64,000 nt of DNA from Cololabis saira. Lineage: Eukaryota; Chordata; Actinopteri; Beloniformes; Belonidae. This document shows positions 46,305-58,003 of this stretch, in pieces (within the stretch, counting starts at the first letter, position 1; every line of letters begins with the position of its first letter). A program made the translations under genes and the position numbers. The notes under the pieces are model-generated. The model was not told where the DNA came from, ran no database searches, and worked only from the letters and a program-made list of their open reading frames with translations. Where the stretch lies: positions 16,236,690 through 16,300,689 of the forward strand of contig NC_084601.1 in NCBI RefSeq assembly GCF_033807715.1, given 5' to 3'.

Positions 46305-48725
46305 GTATTCAGTGACACCGGTACAAGGAAGGAAAAAAATAAATTGTGTTCTTTTTCTCCAACTACTGCATCTCACTCGCAATCAGCTGGCAGTCCCTTT
46401 GCTGCTGTTTTGACTTAAGGATGTATGAGCTCTTGTCTTTGTTCTGTTCAAGACTAATTAATCTGGGAAACAGGAGTCAACAGTGAGTTGCATTTCTTTT
46501 CTTTGTCCTCTGAATGAAAAGAGAACCCATGCAACCCAGTTGTTGCTAATTCTGCCATCTACCTGGAATGAGACCAAAGACAAATCCCTGCTGCTTGGTG
46601 AAGTAAAAACATTGTGATGCCACAGGCATTTGCACAGCAGGAATACACTATTCTGTTTTTCCATACGAGACATTGCAGTCAAACAAAAAGGGCATTGTCT
46701 CTGTTCTTCCTTTGCACATCTCCCTTACCCCTTGGTGAAATGTTTTCCCTTCTCTTTATGGTGACTGGATGGCTGCACCATTTTAAGCCAAGTTTAAGAG
46801 AGTATTCTCATTTATGGGGATGATACAGGCCCCTTTGACATTTCTTAAAGACCTGACATGCCTTGATGGCTCGGCTTTTCTCTGAAGGCCTTTTCCCATT
46901 CTGTCCGGCTCAGCGTGTAGCAAAGAGCCGGCGGCAAGTGAGTCATTGTCTTTCTAACATCTTGATTCGACTTTCCTGCACCCACGTGTCACGCCCTACT
47001 GCACGTCTGTCTCAGCTTACATGGGTGCATCCACACAAAGGGACTGTACGCTCACACATGAGAAGCTTAGACTTGCTCGCTCAGGTCCGCATGTGCAGAA
47101 TTTAAGAATTACATGTCATTTCGGGTCAACTTCAGCAGCACTTGATTGTGTGATGATGAAAGCCTGGAGGAAAAATGAGTGTGAGTGGACTGAAAACTCA
47201 AAGAAGACATCTAGGGTGTGCATGTGACTGACACGCTTGCTTGAATCCTTATTAAACAGGTGGTTATGGGGTGTTGCATCATTAAATCTACATTCATATT
47301 CATCCATTTTTTTTTATTTTTTATTTTTTTACAATCTGCGACTGCGTCTATTTGCATAGTATCAATAACTGATTAGATGGGGGCTGGGACAGAGTTTAAA
47401 ATAACTGATGGTGTTTTAAGGCTTCATATCTCAGAGGTTAATGCTAAGGCTAGACATGAAGCACTTTACGAATTAAAAGTTTAAGAAGCCGTACAAAAAA
47501 AAAAAAGTAGTGTCAAACTTCTTTATTGTAAGAAGTATTTGTTTTTCCCGGTGTGTAGAAGCTAGCTGATCCAGTTTTCTTTTAATCAACATCTGAGAGT
47601 CCAAACACACCCAGGGATGTGTTGATTCTGTCTGCGTCTAAAAACACATGGTTGATAAAACATCCAAATACAGGGTTAAATAATAAAATGAGAGGCAGCA
47701 ACATCCAAAAACATAAAAGAAGAAAAAAATGCTTCTGAAGACAGAATAAAACTTACTCATTTAACATGAAAGGCACATGAAAGTTCATTAATCTCCAATT
47801 CCGACCCTAACCCTAAACCCCCCCCCCTCCCAAAAAAAAGAAGAAGAAATTAACGGGTTCACATTAATTTCGCATATTGATGTAATCTAAAACAAAGGTC
47901 TATTTGCTATGTGATGATTTAGCAGTGCTGGGATGTTCTTAGTAGAGAGCACCGTGATCATGACTAATTCATAAATGATTCACTAATAGTTTAAGTGGTT
48001 AGATGGTTCCTTACGCTGCTCTGCACTGAAATACCTCATCAATTATTTGATGAATAGCTTCCCAAATTTAGTTTTCTTGATGTTCTGATAAAGTTGCTAA
48101 TTGCTCTGTCATCCATGAAATAGATGTGTGGTTTTGGAGATAAGTGCTTGTATTGTGCCCCCTCACTATTGTAAAAGAGACCAGCAATGCATCACATGCA
48201 GACCGAAGTGGACAAAATTATAATTGCATCAAAGAAAAGCCTGAAATACGGTTTATTTATGTTAGTTGATGTTGACCATTAAAAGTACATCTCTGTGTGA
48301 GCTATGTGGAAAATAAGAATGGCAAGTTTTATCATATTTTGTCAAAACTGTGCATCAAATGCATTATCTGCATGATTTAGTCACAAATGAAGACAGAAGA
48401 TATATTGAATATTTACACAAAAGATTTGTACCGTAATTGAAAAAATGTATAGATTGTTTTGATGAATGATGAAAAGCGTTCTTCCTTTTCAAGATGCTCA
48501 TTTCATATCGAATCAGAGATGCACAGTATTTGTGATACGTGTACTTTAGATATATAAACACAAGACTGTATGATGTCATTTGAATATAAGGGTGATTGTA
48601 AAAAAAAAAAAAAAAAAAAAACTTTATCTCAAAATCCTTCAGTGCTTTGTATCCTATGATTAAAAATGCTATAAAATCCTTTATGCAACATCGATGACCT
48701 TTCTGGCCTTCAGCAGGAGGGCACC
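46305..48725. other. 2.4 kb without a supported gene
   Basis: Contains a T-rich run (47308-47330), a telomere-like CCCTAACCCTAAACCC beside a poly-C run (47804-47827) and a 21-nt poly-A (48600-48620). The telomere-like piece is only two to three units and is not evidence of a chromosome end. Confidence 0.5.
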
Positions 48726-48730
48726 CCCTT

Positions 48731-48951
48731 ATGATCCAGGTCCTGCTCAAGGTTTCTTCCGTCCTAAAGGGGAGTTATTCTTGCCACTGTTTGGCTTAAA
48801 AGGTTTTTCTCCCACTAGGCGAGTTTATACCTGACATTGTTTATGTAATAATTGCTGGGGGGTCATGTTCTGGCTCTCTGGAAAGCGGCTAGAGACTATG
48901 TGTATTGTAATAGACGCTATATAAATAAAACTGACCTGAACTGAATTGATG
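48731..48951 (+). mobile_element. L2-type LINE 3' UTR fragment
   Basis: GTCCTGCTCAAGGTTTCTTC, TTATTCTTGCCACTGTTTGG, GGGGTCATGTTCTGGCTCTC and TAGACGCTATATAAATAAAA occur in order, as in the 3' UTR of fish L2-clade LINEs. It is 5'-truncated, with no reverse transcriptase. Confidence 0.75.
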
Positions 48952-48954
48952 GGA

Positions 48955-49685
48955 TTATGTAACAGTGAAAAACAATCATGCAACCCTTGAATTTTGGTTC
49001 AGGATGTTTCAAGTCAGATCACCATTGTTGTTAAACACAGACATTTGTCTAAAACTATGTAAACAAAAATGTTTGGGCAGAAAATGTCTGATTGTCGAAG
49101 GCTGTGGAAACACGAGGCCAGGATGAAGTTGATAATGGTTATAAGACTATATTATATATCAATAGAAGAAAATGATTGTTAAATTTCGTGTCATTATTGC
49201 ACACTTAGGTCGGTTACTTTATCTGTTATCAAAGTGTAAAAAACAGTGTTTGGTCGTTATGGGGTTTAACAGAACAACTCTTATTTAGGGACTGATTCAA
49301 ATAGCAAAAATCTTTGAGTCAAGGAGCTCTGAAGAAAGAGACTGAGAGTAAACCAACAACTGTGGTATGAGCTGGAATGGAGGCGTGAAGACCAACATGA
49401 AAAATACATTTCATGTTGGTTTCATGAGGGCTGCGGGGTTATAGGAGCGATCAAGAACAGCAACTATTACAAAGTTGACTGTGTAAAGCTTTGACACTGA
49501 CACTTGTTGAAAAATCAATACAAAGATATCAAAGGTCAGTTTAAAGATGATCCCCAAAGCAGGCACATACGTGCCTCTTGGCAGTTTAAGCAAAGTAAAT
49601 TTACTCAAGTCCTATACTTGAATAAAAGTTTGAGAGATATTGACTTTGTGTCCATTTATTTATTTTATATATATATATTTTATTA
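48955..49685. other. Non-coding with one perfect 12-bp hairpin
   Basis: ACCAACATGAAA (49391-49402) and TTTCATGTTGGT (49409-49420) are exact complements with a 6-nt loop. Nothing else supported. Confidence 0.55.
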
Positions 49686-49690
49686 TTTAC

Positions 49691-49735
49691 ACCGTAGGCT
49701 ACGCCGTCGATTTTACGCGGAACCATAAATCCGCC
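49691..49735. mobile_element. TACGCCGTAGG-type MITE end
   Basis: ACCGTAGGCTACGCCGTCGA then TTTTACGCGGAACCATAAAT matches the right end of the MITE group. Confidence 0.6.
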
Positions 49736-49792
49736 TTTATTCACTGCAGCACCCGCCCGTGCTCCTGAAAGAAACTCCGAAACTCCTTAAAA

Positions 49793-50087
49793 ATGGGTGA
49801 GTACTTGTAATCTGTCTACGTTTGTACTTTCTAAACAGAAAACAGGCTTATTATCTTCTCTTTTTTCTGATTAAATGCATCCGAAATAGCCGGGTGTTTT
49901 TAAAACCGAATTTAATATTTTGTATCCACATTACATCGTTGTTAAAAAAAAAAAAACCTTCCACACAGAACTGAAGATCTGCGTTTTCGACCACATTCAG
50001 TATTCCAAACCTGTAGATCATCTGGTCTTCCGGCCTCCGGGCCGCCTCTGCGGCGCAGCTTTCCCGGGAGCGGCGTCTCCTTCTCGG
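49793..50087 (+). CDS. Weak candidate: first two exons of an unknown gene
   Basis: ATGG at 49793-49796 is followed by a good donor (GTGAGT). An acceptor (CCACACAG) precedes 49969, and splicing gives MELKICVFDHIQYSKPVDHL and 21 further residues to a possible donor at 50088. The frame is continuous and the second segment is CpG-rich. I do not recognise the peptide, the acceptor has a poor pyrimidine tract behind a poly-A run, and no further exon was found. MITE fragments sit on both sides. It may be chance. Confidence 0.2.
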
Positions 50088-50124
50088 GTAACGAGCTCGA
50101 GTCCCCCCGTGTCCCACCACGGAG

Positions 50125-50236
50125 CTTCCGCGTTAAATCGACGCAGCCCTACGCCGTAGGGTACGCCGTAGGGTACGGTGTAGGGCTGCGTCGCCGCGTA
50201 CCCTACGGCGTAGGCTCTGCGTCGGTGTAACGCAGT
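50125..50236. mobile_element. TACGCCGTAGG-type MITE, most complete copy
   Basis: Starts TTCCGCGTTAAATCGACGCA and ends CTCTGCGTCGGTGTAACGC. Between lie tandem CCCTACGCCGTAGGGTA units and an inverted counterpart, so most of the 110 bp can fold on itself. Outer tips (GGCTGATTTATGG type) are missing. Confidence 0.7.
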
Positions 50237-50329
50237 AAACGCCTGTCCAAAGCAGAGACCATTTATTTAATAAATAGCTTGGAGAACAGATGGTGGATCA
50301 TCTGTAGTTCTGGGTCGAACGTTACACGT

Positions 50330-50700
50330 CAGACTCAGAGCAGATTTGTTGTTGTTTTGGAGCATAATGTGACGTTCGAAAAATGCAAAACTGCTCTCTG
50401 TCTCTGTCTACACGCATCTACATAAACAGAGTTTTCAAAAATCTTCACTTTGCCCGGAGTTTTTTTTAAACATTCGTTTATTTGCGTTTTCATGTGCATG
50501 ACAGGTCCAAACGTAGGAAAATATCTTCGGTTTAGCAGATACCCGGGTACGTGTGTACGGGGTCTGCACAGTCAGATGGGGCAGAGCTGTGGAGACTGCT
50601 CCCTCCTGCTGCGTCATATGACGCGGTGTTTGGAAAAAAAAAGCGTTTGTAGGAGCTTGGCTAAACTCAGCCACTTTTTCCTCTGAATACGTGCCCTTAT
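50330..50700. repeat. Dispersed MITE-like fragment
   Basis: CTGTCTACACGCATCTACAT, AACAGAGTTTTCAAAAATCT and GCCCGGAGTTTTTTTTAAAC recall a repeat common in animal genomes. Ends could not be fixed. Confidence 0.35.
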
Positions 50701-51064
50701 GTCTTGTAAAACATATTAAATCCTACATTAACTTCTCACATAGTCATTTTCACATAAGGTCAGGTATAATTTTTGAAAAAATTCTAACCTGCAATATGCT
50801 CTTTAAGAACAATAAGAACAAAATAAAAGTTAACATAAAAGAATAATTATATAAATAAGTACATAATCAAATAATTGAAAGATAAATATTTAAAATAACA
50901 AATAACTAGATAACTAAGCCAACTAACAAAATAAATAAATAAAGTTCAGACAGAGAAATTCAAAATAAGTTTGTGCGCCCGAGCACTGACTCCAAGAAAT
51001 CACGTTGAGAAAAAAAAAATGAAGCCACATCCTGAACTCGGACCCTAGTTTTGAAACTCACTTT

Positions 51065-51125
51065 AAAACTGTCACTACATTACATTAAATTGTGTTTAGC
51101 AAAGGCGTTCATCCAAAGTGACTTA
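51065..51125 (+). repeat. Short retroelement-like fragment
   Basis: CACTACATTACATTAAATTG then CGTTCATCCAAAGTGACTTAC follows a frequent fish repeat motif (a tail of unknown retroelement). Confidence 0.4.
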
Positions 51126-51409
51126 CAAAATGAGGAGCACAGCCGGGCCAAAAATGCATAGGGATGACTGTGCCAGACAGCGTCCCTGTGCGGAGCGCAA
51201 TGAGCAGCCCGGAATGTAAACCTGTATGATTGAGTTGAGGTAAATGGGAGCTGACCCAGATATTACTGTGTAGGGCAGCATAAGTTATTTAAATGATGTC
51301 CAAGCTTCTACTAGTAGTCAGTGCACGCTAATGAGCAATGGGGTGACATGAGCTCATCACTAGAATGCATTTTATCACCTGAAAAACATTTCCAGAGTAA
51401 AGCCAACAC

Positions 51410-52477
51410 AGTCACTGGCTCATGCTTGTTATATACAGAGACTGGATTATTCCAGTGTACATGTCAAATTTTTAAAGTCTCTACACTGGCTCCCTGTTTT
51501 ATTCAGGAGTGATTTCCGGATCCTTTTAATAGTTTATAAAACTCTTTTTTTTCTTGTTGTATGTCAGAATTGCTTGCATTTTCTGATCCACCTCTAACCT
51601 CAGGTCTTCCGGTGGCCGATTCTTAATTATTTCAAGAGTGAGAAAAACACATTCAGGACTGTCTCAGAAAATTTGAATATTGTGATAAAGTTCTTTATTT
51701 TCTGTAATGCAATTTAAAAAAAACAAAAATGTCACACATTCTGGATTCATTACAAATCAACTGAAATATTGCAAGCCTTTTATTATTTTAATATCGCTGA
51801 TTATGGTTTACAGTTTAAGATTAAGATTCCAAGAATATTCAAATTTTTTGAGATAGGATATTTGAGTTTTCTTAAGCTGTAAGCCATGATCAGCAATATT
51901 AAAATAATAAAAGGCTTGCAATATTTCAGTTGATTTGTAATTAATACAGAATGTATGACATTTTCGTTTTTGTAATTGCATTACAGAAAATCACAACATT
52001 CTAATTTTCTGAGACAGTCCTGTATGTTAAGGCCTCCTTTTATTATTATGCTCCACTTTGTGGAATGATGTACCAGAAGGCAGCTTCACTTTTTAACTTT
52101 TTAACATTGGCCTTTAAAATTAGATTTTGCAGTACTTCATTTATTATTAAACAGAGTTTTAGGGTTATATTTATTTATTTTTATTCTTTATTATTTCTTT
52201 ATTCTCTATTCTTTACTCTTTATTATTTCTTTTTAAAATAATTTAGTATGTATTATTTACATATTCTGTAATTGCATTTATTTTATTTCTTTTATTTATT
52301 CACAGGTCATTTATTAATTTGTATGTACCTGTTTATTTTAGGTACTTTTTTTGTCACTCTTACGGATGGCATTTCTTCCATTTTTGCTTTGATGTCATTC
52401 AGGTTATGTGTCTATTGAGTGTTTAACGCGCATCTAAAGTGTCCTTGGGTTTTATGAAAGACGCTTATAATAAAATG

Positions 52478-52509
<32 letters not shown>
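51410..52509 (+). mobile_element. L2-type LINE 3' end with (ATC)n tail
   Basis: 51480-51650 translates, with stops, as SLHWLPVLFRSDFRILLIVYKTL, the C-terminal reverse transcriptase region of L2-clade LINEs. After the MITE at 51654-52022, a block near 52030-52130 resembles the following residues (LHFVE, then TLAFKIRF). The 3' UTR runs to GTGTCCTTGGGTTTTATGAA and an (ATC)n tail at 52476-52509, the expected LINE 3' repeat. Inactive: truncated, with stops. Confidence 0.7.
51654..52022. mobile_element. Mariner-like palindromic MITE, 369 bp
   Basis: CAGGACTGTCTCAGAAAATT at the left is mirrored by TTTTCTGAGACAGTCCTG at the right. The two halves are long inverted repeats (TTGCAAGCCTTTTATTATTT versus AATAATAAAAGGCTTGCAAT). 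TA follows the right end. It splits the L2 fragment and is related to the copy in the Harbinger intron. Confidence 0.85.
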
Positions 52510-53522
52510 TGTTTGTGCATAATTCGATGTGTTTGAGTGGTAGAAGCCGGGAGGGATTTTGTTCTTCTCTTTTTTTGTCACGTATTTCTGTTACTTCTGT
52601 CTTCCGTAAAATCACTTCATTTTCAACACACAGTATGAAAAGTGCTATAAAAATCAAGTTGGATTGATCATTTGGTTTCATCTCAACCAAGGAAACACTT
52701 AGGATTGTACTTAAATCTCAATTATTGACATGAACTGTCACTTAAAGGAGCAAGACATGAAAAGACATCACACCAGCCTTGATGAGTAACTAAAGACGCT
52801 CTTGTATAATACTGCAATTTCACCAAAAGACAAGTCTTTAACATCAACAAATACTCAAAGGTTTCACGTAATTTTCACATCCATAAAATCAGTCAGAAAG
52901 TGGTGGGTTATAATTAGTCTGTAATTGAACAAGTTGATAGGAGTACGTTCAGTTTAAATGACAGACACGTATTGGAAAAGTAAAGAGATTGTAAGAATTA
53001 TTGTTGGACATGGACGAACCCTCAAATATAAAGATACCCATGAGCTACTCCTTATCATGAAAAGACCTACAATTTATACGACCCATTTAACAGTAAAGAT
53101 TTAAAGACCTTATTGAATTTTGATGTGCATAAAGCACTCATTGACTAAATGTGGACTAAAACCGAACCCCTGCATAGGACCCCCGCAGGACCATGCAGGG
53201 GAATGAATGAGGGAAAATATTCACAAAAGTAGTGTTGAAGTCGAGGTACATATCTCCTTATGTTGAAGAAATTACTTATACTTATGTTGAAACTCAGCTG
53301 ACGCATCGGGTTTAAGCAAACACGCAACTGAGTTTTGGCTAAACTTCAGCATGCGGTCAAAACATGGGTGTAATTGACATTGTAGTGGATTTAAGATGTC
53401 ATGCAACTATGTGTTAATGGGTTGGTTTGGTTTAATGGTAGATAAATGAAAAAAAGAAATACATAACAAAGACTTTCCCCCGACTGTGAAAAGCTTTTGC
53501 TGTAAAATGATTAAAAGAAAAC

Positions 53523-53555
53523 CGGTTTGCGCTGGTTGCTGACCAGCGCAAACCG
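53523..53555. repeat. Perfect 14-bp hairpin
   Basis: CGGTTTGCGCTGGT (53523-53536) and ACCAGCGCAAACCG (53542-53555) with a 5-nt loop TGCTG. Confidence 0.9.
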
Positions 53556-54433
53556 TTTCCTTGATAAACCTGATTTGAGATACTGTATCTGTAACTTGTG
53601 AGCATGAGCAGGGGAATCTGGAGTGTGTGCTGCCTGTCATTTAGCAGGTTTTTGTGTTGTTTATCTCCGAGTCGAACTAAAGGTCAAGACGTAATCAAAG
53701 GCCCAAACATCACTCTTGCACATAGAGAAAGCAGCTGATAAGCCAGAGGAAAATGTCAGCCAGATATAGAGAGCTGATTGTTCATTAGAACATGTCCCAT
53801 GCAGACCTGAATCTGATTAGTCAGAACCTTACGTCCTTCAGCTCTTGACAAGGTCACACACTTCAAGCACAACAAATACTAAATGCTGATGCTGAAAGAG
53901 GAAGTGGAAAGTCTCTAGGTGTAAGACTGACATTTTCACTTTTATCATTGTTTCATGGTTGTATTTGGTCTATTGTGTTATTTTCAGTGAATTGTGGTTC
54001 TGTATAACAACGGGTGATTCATCTCATGCTGTACCTCGTTTATCCCTGGAGCCCCTGGTACAGGGGCAAATGCCATACGAGAATAAAAGCCTGAGATTAG
54101 GCAGGGCTTAAATGGTTAAGTTTTTGTTTTACAGAGGGAAGAGTTTGTACTTTCTCACTGACATTTTCACAGTCCCTGTGTTTCATCTGCATGCAGTATG
54201 AGAATGAATATGTATGTTTTGTAGGTACTGAGTCGGTGTTTTAAAATTATTTATCTATTTTACACACTAAAATATGAAAATATATTGCTTCAATTGCCAG
54301 GTGGCAGCATTACATTTGGATAGTCACCGAACTTTTATTCGGGATAAATAAATAAATAAAACCAAGTCCTTCAGGTACACAGTTAAAAACAGTGAATAGA
54401 AAAAGGCTTTAAATCGTTCTAATTTATGAGATA

Positions 54434-54463
54434 CTTTTACAGGTGGAACCAAGCCTGTAAAAG
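54434..54463. repeat. Perfect 10-bp hairpin
   Basis: CTTTTACAGG and CCTGTAAAAG with a 10-nt loop. Confidence 0.8.
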
Positions 54464-54674
54464 GGCATTATTGAAGAGAAGACAGAGAAAAGTAGAGATG
54501 GATGAAACTACAAATGCAGTGGTTTTATTTCTGCTCGGATTAAAGAAACAGAGCTAATCCCTTATACTGTACATCAGGATGCTGTGTTTTACCTTAGACT
54601 GTAACCAGAATGAATGTTTTTCTTGGAAACATCTAGCTATTAAGTGACTGCGAGAGAATGAACAGATTGTCAAA

Positions 54675-54800
54675 CTATACACTACTGCCCATAAAAGTGG
54701 AATCATTTGGTTTTTTTGGTGTTCTTGCATATATCAACAAAACAAGTTCGGAAAATTGTAAAAGTATAGAAAGTCGAAAAAATAACTGTGGGGGGTGGCA
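54675..54800. mobile_element. Possible Tc1-like element end
   Basis: TATACACTACTGCCCATAAA followed by AGTGGAATCATTTGG resembles one terminus of Tc1-type MITEs in fish (TA target, ACTGCCCATAA). The matching right end was not found. Confidence 0.3.
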
Positions 54801-55310
54801 GGAGATCCGGAACCAGCAAAAGTCAAATATGCTTTGAAGATAAACTGAAACAAGAAGCAACAACTGCAAGAAAATCTAACCAAACTGCAAGGGAGAACAC
54901 AGGAACAGGACAAGTCTGCAAACCAGTGTCTGCCACATCAGTGTTGCTTTATTTAGCAAGTTTTCAGCCCTCTCTAGCAACTTTTTGTTGTAAAACAAGC
55001 AATTAACAACAAATCTAGCAACTTTTTCAGGTCTTATTGGAGGCTTTTGGTGACTCTAAATTGAACACATGACTCTTTTTCAATAGCGAGAAGCCGTTGC
55101 ATCCCTCTCCCATACCAAAGCCCTCTCAAAACAGCCTGCACTCCTGCAGCAGCTCCCCTGCTCCTGTCAGAGCGCAGAAGTTCACCCTGCCCCGTCCTGC
55201 AATTGAATTGCGCATGCGCAAAGAAACCACTGGCTGATCCTGTACCGCCAGAAAGCCAGACTCATTTTCACAAGGGTCCTGTTTTATACAGTTATAGAGT
55301 TCCAATTAAT

Positions 55311-57465
55311 AATTAAAGCTGCAAGCAGCGATGAACGGGCCCTTGCACTCACGGCCACCGCCCCCCATAAGCATATCAGAAACGACACCACCCACGACTT
55401 CCTATGTCAAACCATTCAAAAGTTATAGCAGAAAATCGGGACAACCAATCAGAAGAAGGGGCGGGACTAATTAAGGCCAACGAAGCTCAAGGACTCATTA
55501 CAGATTCCCATGACACCACCCACGACTCTCTATGTCAAACCATTCAAAAGTTATAGCAGAAAATCGGGACAACCAATCAGAAGAAAGGGCGGGGCTAATT
55601 AAGGCCAACAAAGCTTAATAGCTTAATACCGAGTCCCATGACACCACCCACGACTTCCTATGTCAAACCATTCAAAAGTTATAGCAGAAAAAAGGGACAA
55701 CCAATCAGAAGAAGGGGCGGGGCTAATTCAGGACAATGAAGGTCGAGGACTTCATAAAGAGTCCCATGACACCACCCACGACTCTCTATGTCAAACCATT
55801 CAAAAGTTATAGCAGAAAATCGGGACAACCAATCAGAAGAAGGGGCGGGGCTAATTAAGGCCAATGAAGGTCGAGGACTCCATACCGAGTCTCATGACAC
55901 CACTCACGACGCTTTATGTCAAACCATTCAAAAGTTATGGCAGAGAAAAGTATTCTAGGGGGCGCTGTTGAGCCGTTAGGCCAAGCCCATTAATGCAAAC
56001 CATGAAATATCACATTTATCGCCAGGCCTGGCTTGCATGCAAAATTTGGTGACTTTTGGAGAACTATCAAATATGGACCAATCAGATGAAGGGGTGTGCG
56101 CTTTTTGGCGTCTAGCATCGCCACGGTAACACTTTTGAAAGAGAAAAGTAATGCGCGTAGTCGCAAGATGGAGACGCACATTTTGAGGTATAACACACCT
56201 GGGTGCACGTTACGGTTTGGGCCGTATTAATTGCCGAAGGAATGGCATAAATTGCGCCAAAATTACACAATTAATTCAAAATGGCTGACTTCCTGTTCGG
56301 TTTCGGCCATGGCGCCAAGAGACTTTTCTTCAAGTTGCGACATGATACAGGTGTGTAGCGATTTTCGTGCATGTACGTCAAACCGTATCGTGGGGCTTGA
56401 GGCACAAAGTTTTCCGGGGGGGCGCTGTTGAGCCATTTTGCCACGACCATTAATACAAACGATGAAATATAAAATTTATCGCCAGGCCTGCCTTGCATGC
56501 AAAATATGGTGACTTTTGGGGAACTATCAAATATGGACCAATCAGATGAAGGGGGGGCGCGCTTGTTGGCGTCTAGCGTCGCCACAGTAACACTTTTGAA
56601 AGAGAAAAGTAATGTGCGTGGTCGCAGGATAGAAACGCACATTTTGATGTATAACACACCTGGGTGCACGTTACGGTTCGGGCCGTATTCATTCTCGAAG
56701 GAATGGCTCATATTGCTCCAAAATTACGCGATTAATTCAGAATGTTCAAAATGGCCGACTTCCTGTTCGTTTTCGGCCATGGCGCCAAGAGACTTTTCTT
56801 TAAGTTGCAACATGATACAGGTGTGTACCGATTTTCGTTCATGTACGTCAAACCGTATTATGGGGCTTGAGGCGCAAAGTTTTTTCTGTCTGAACCAACC
56901 AGATGAAGGGTGGGCGCGCTTTTTGGCGTCTAGCGTCGCCACGGTAAAGCTTTTGAAAGAGAAAAGTAATGCGTGTTGTCGCAGGATGGAGACGCACATT
57001 TTGATGTATAACACACTTGGGGGCACGTTACGGTTCGGGCCGTATTAACTGCCGAAGGAATGGCATAAATTGCGTCAAAGTGACACGATTAATTCAAAAT
57101 GGCCGACTTCCTGTTCGGTTTCGGCCATGTCGCCAAGAGACTTTTCTTTAAGTTGTGTACTGATACAGGTTTGTAGCGATTTTCGTGCATGTACGTCAAA
57201 CCGTATCGTGGGGCTTGAGGCACAAAGTTTTCAAGGGGGCGCTGTTGAGCCATTTTGCCACGCCCATTAATGTAAACCATGAAATATCAAATTTTTCGCC
57301 AGGCCTGACTTGCATGCAAAATTTGGTGAGTTTTTAGGCACGTTTAGGGGGGCAAAAAGGCCCTCCTTTCGTCAGAAGAAAGAAAGAAAGAAAGAAAAAA
57401 GAAAAAAGAAAAATTCCTACAGATACAATAGGGCCTTCGCACTGAAGGTGCTCGGGCCCTAATAA
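55311..57465 (-). mobile_element. High-copy fish repeat, member 2 (2.15 kb, inverted and expanded)
   Basis: Reverse-complement relative of 18496-19425: begins AATTAAAGCTGCAAGC and ends GTGCTCGGGCCCTAATAA. It differs by internal expansion. Five 128-bp monomers occupy about 55385-55965, and a larger unit keyed on TTGGCGTCTAGC repeats three times (about 56107, 56568, 56925). The units share GACTTCCTGTTCGGTTTCGG. Frames up to 183 codons arise from the repeated unit and have no recognisable domain. A (GAAA)n tract lies at 57376-57413. Confidence 0.7.
55385..55965. repeat. Tandem array, five monomers of exactly 128 bp
   Basis: The anchor TATGTCAAACCATTCAAAAG starts at 55403, 55531, 55659, 55787 and 55915, each step exactly 128 bp. 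Monomers differ by scattered substitutions only. Each carries CCAATCAGAAGAAGGGGCGG, which holds an inverted CCAAT box and a GC box side by side. Confidence 0.95.
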
Positions 57466-57559
57466 TAAAAAAAAAATATATAAAATATGCACAATTTTTC
57501 AAGAGTTGGCTAGACATAATATGATTGTACATACAAGCATAAATTAATAGGGATATCCA

Positions 57560-58000
57560 AATCAGGTTTTTTTGGCCCCGAACCGATTCCGAGTCATTTG
57601 ATTTTGGTTATCTACCGATACCGAGTCCCAATCCGATATTGTCGTTACACATTAAAAAAATGAACAAAATAAGCAGATCCAGGTTGTCCCTTATTTTCAT
57701 TTTATTCACCTTATTTTATCATTTTGCACTTAAACAGTGCAGTTCTCTTTGAGGTAGTTTGAACAATCAAGTAATAATAGTGCAACCATTAACTAGTAAA
57801 AATAGTGTAAATTTAAACATAATTTTGAATTAAATAAAAACAGCTGTTCAACATAAAATACCCAGCAGGCATGTAAACAAATAAGCAAATAAAAGAGCAA
57901 CAGTGTCATAAAGTACGGCCAGTAATTAGCTTTTTAGACTGTACTCTTTAGAGATGCACTGAACAGTGATGGACAAGTACATTTATAATGTAAACAACTA
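57560..58000. repeat. Dispersed element fragment (CCGATACCGAGTCC type)
   Basis: CCCCGAACCGATTCCGAGTC, TTGATTTTGGTTATCTACCG and ATACCGAGTCCCAATCCGAT recall a frequent fish repeat. Only the left part is recognisable; the rest is AT-rich. Confidence 0.4.
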
Positions 58001-58003
58001 GAA

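Larger units (their letters stand above)
52515..55305. other. 2.8 kb without a supported gene
   Basis: Holds two clear hairpins (53523-53555 and 54434-54463) and a possible Tc1-like end (54675 onward). GCAACTTTTTGTTG-type sequence near 54978 recalls fish repeats. Short open frames carry no domain. Confidence 0.45.

Noticed and set aside
47804..47827. Telomere-like CCCTAACCCTAAACCC
   Set aside because: Two to three units only; not evidence of a telomere or interstitial telomere block.
56271..57048. Open frames of 146 and 183 codons in the 55-57 kb repeat
   Set aside because: They arise from a repeated non-coding unit, occur on both strands in the same place, and contain no recognisable domain.
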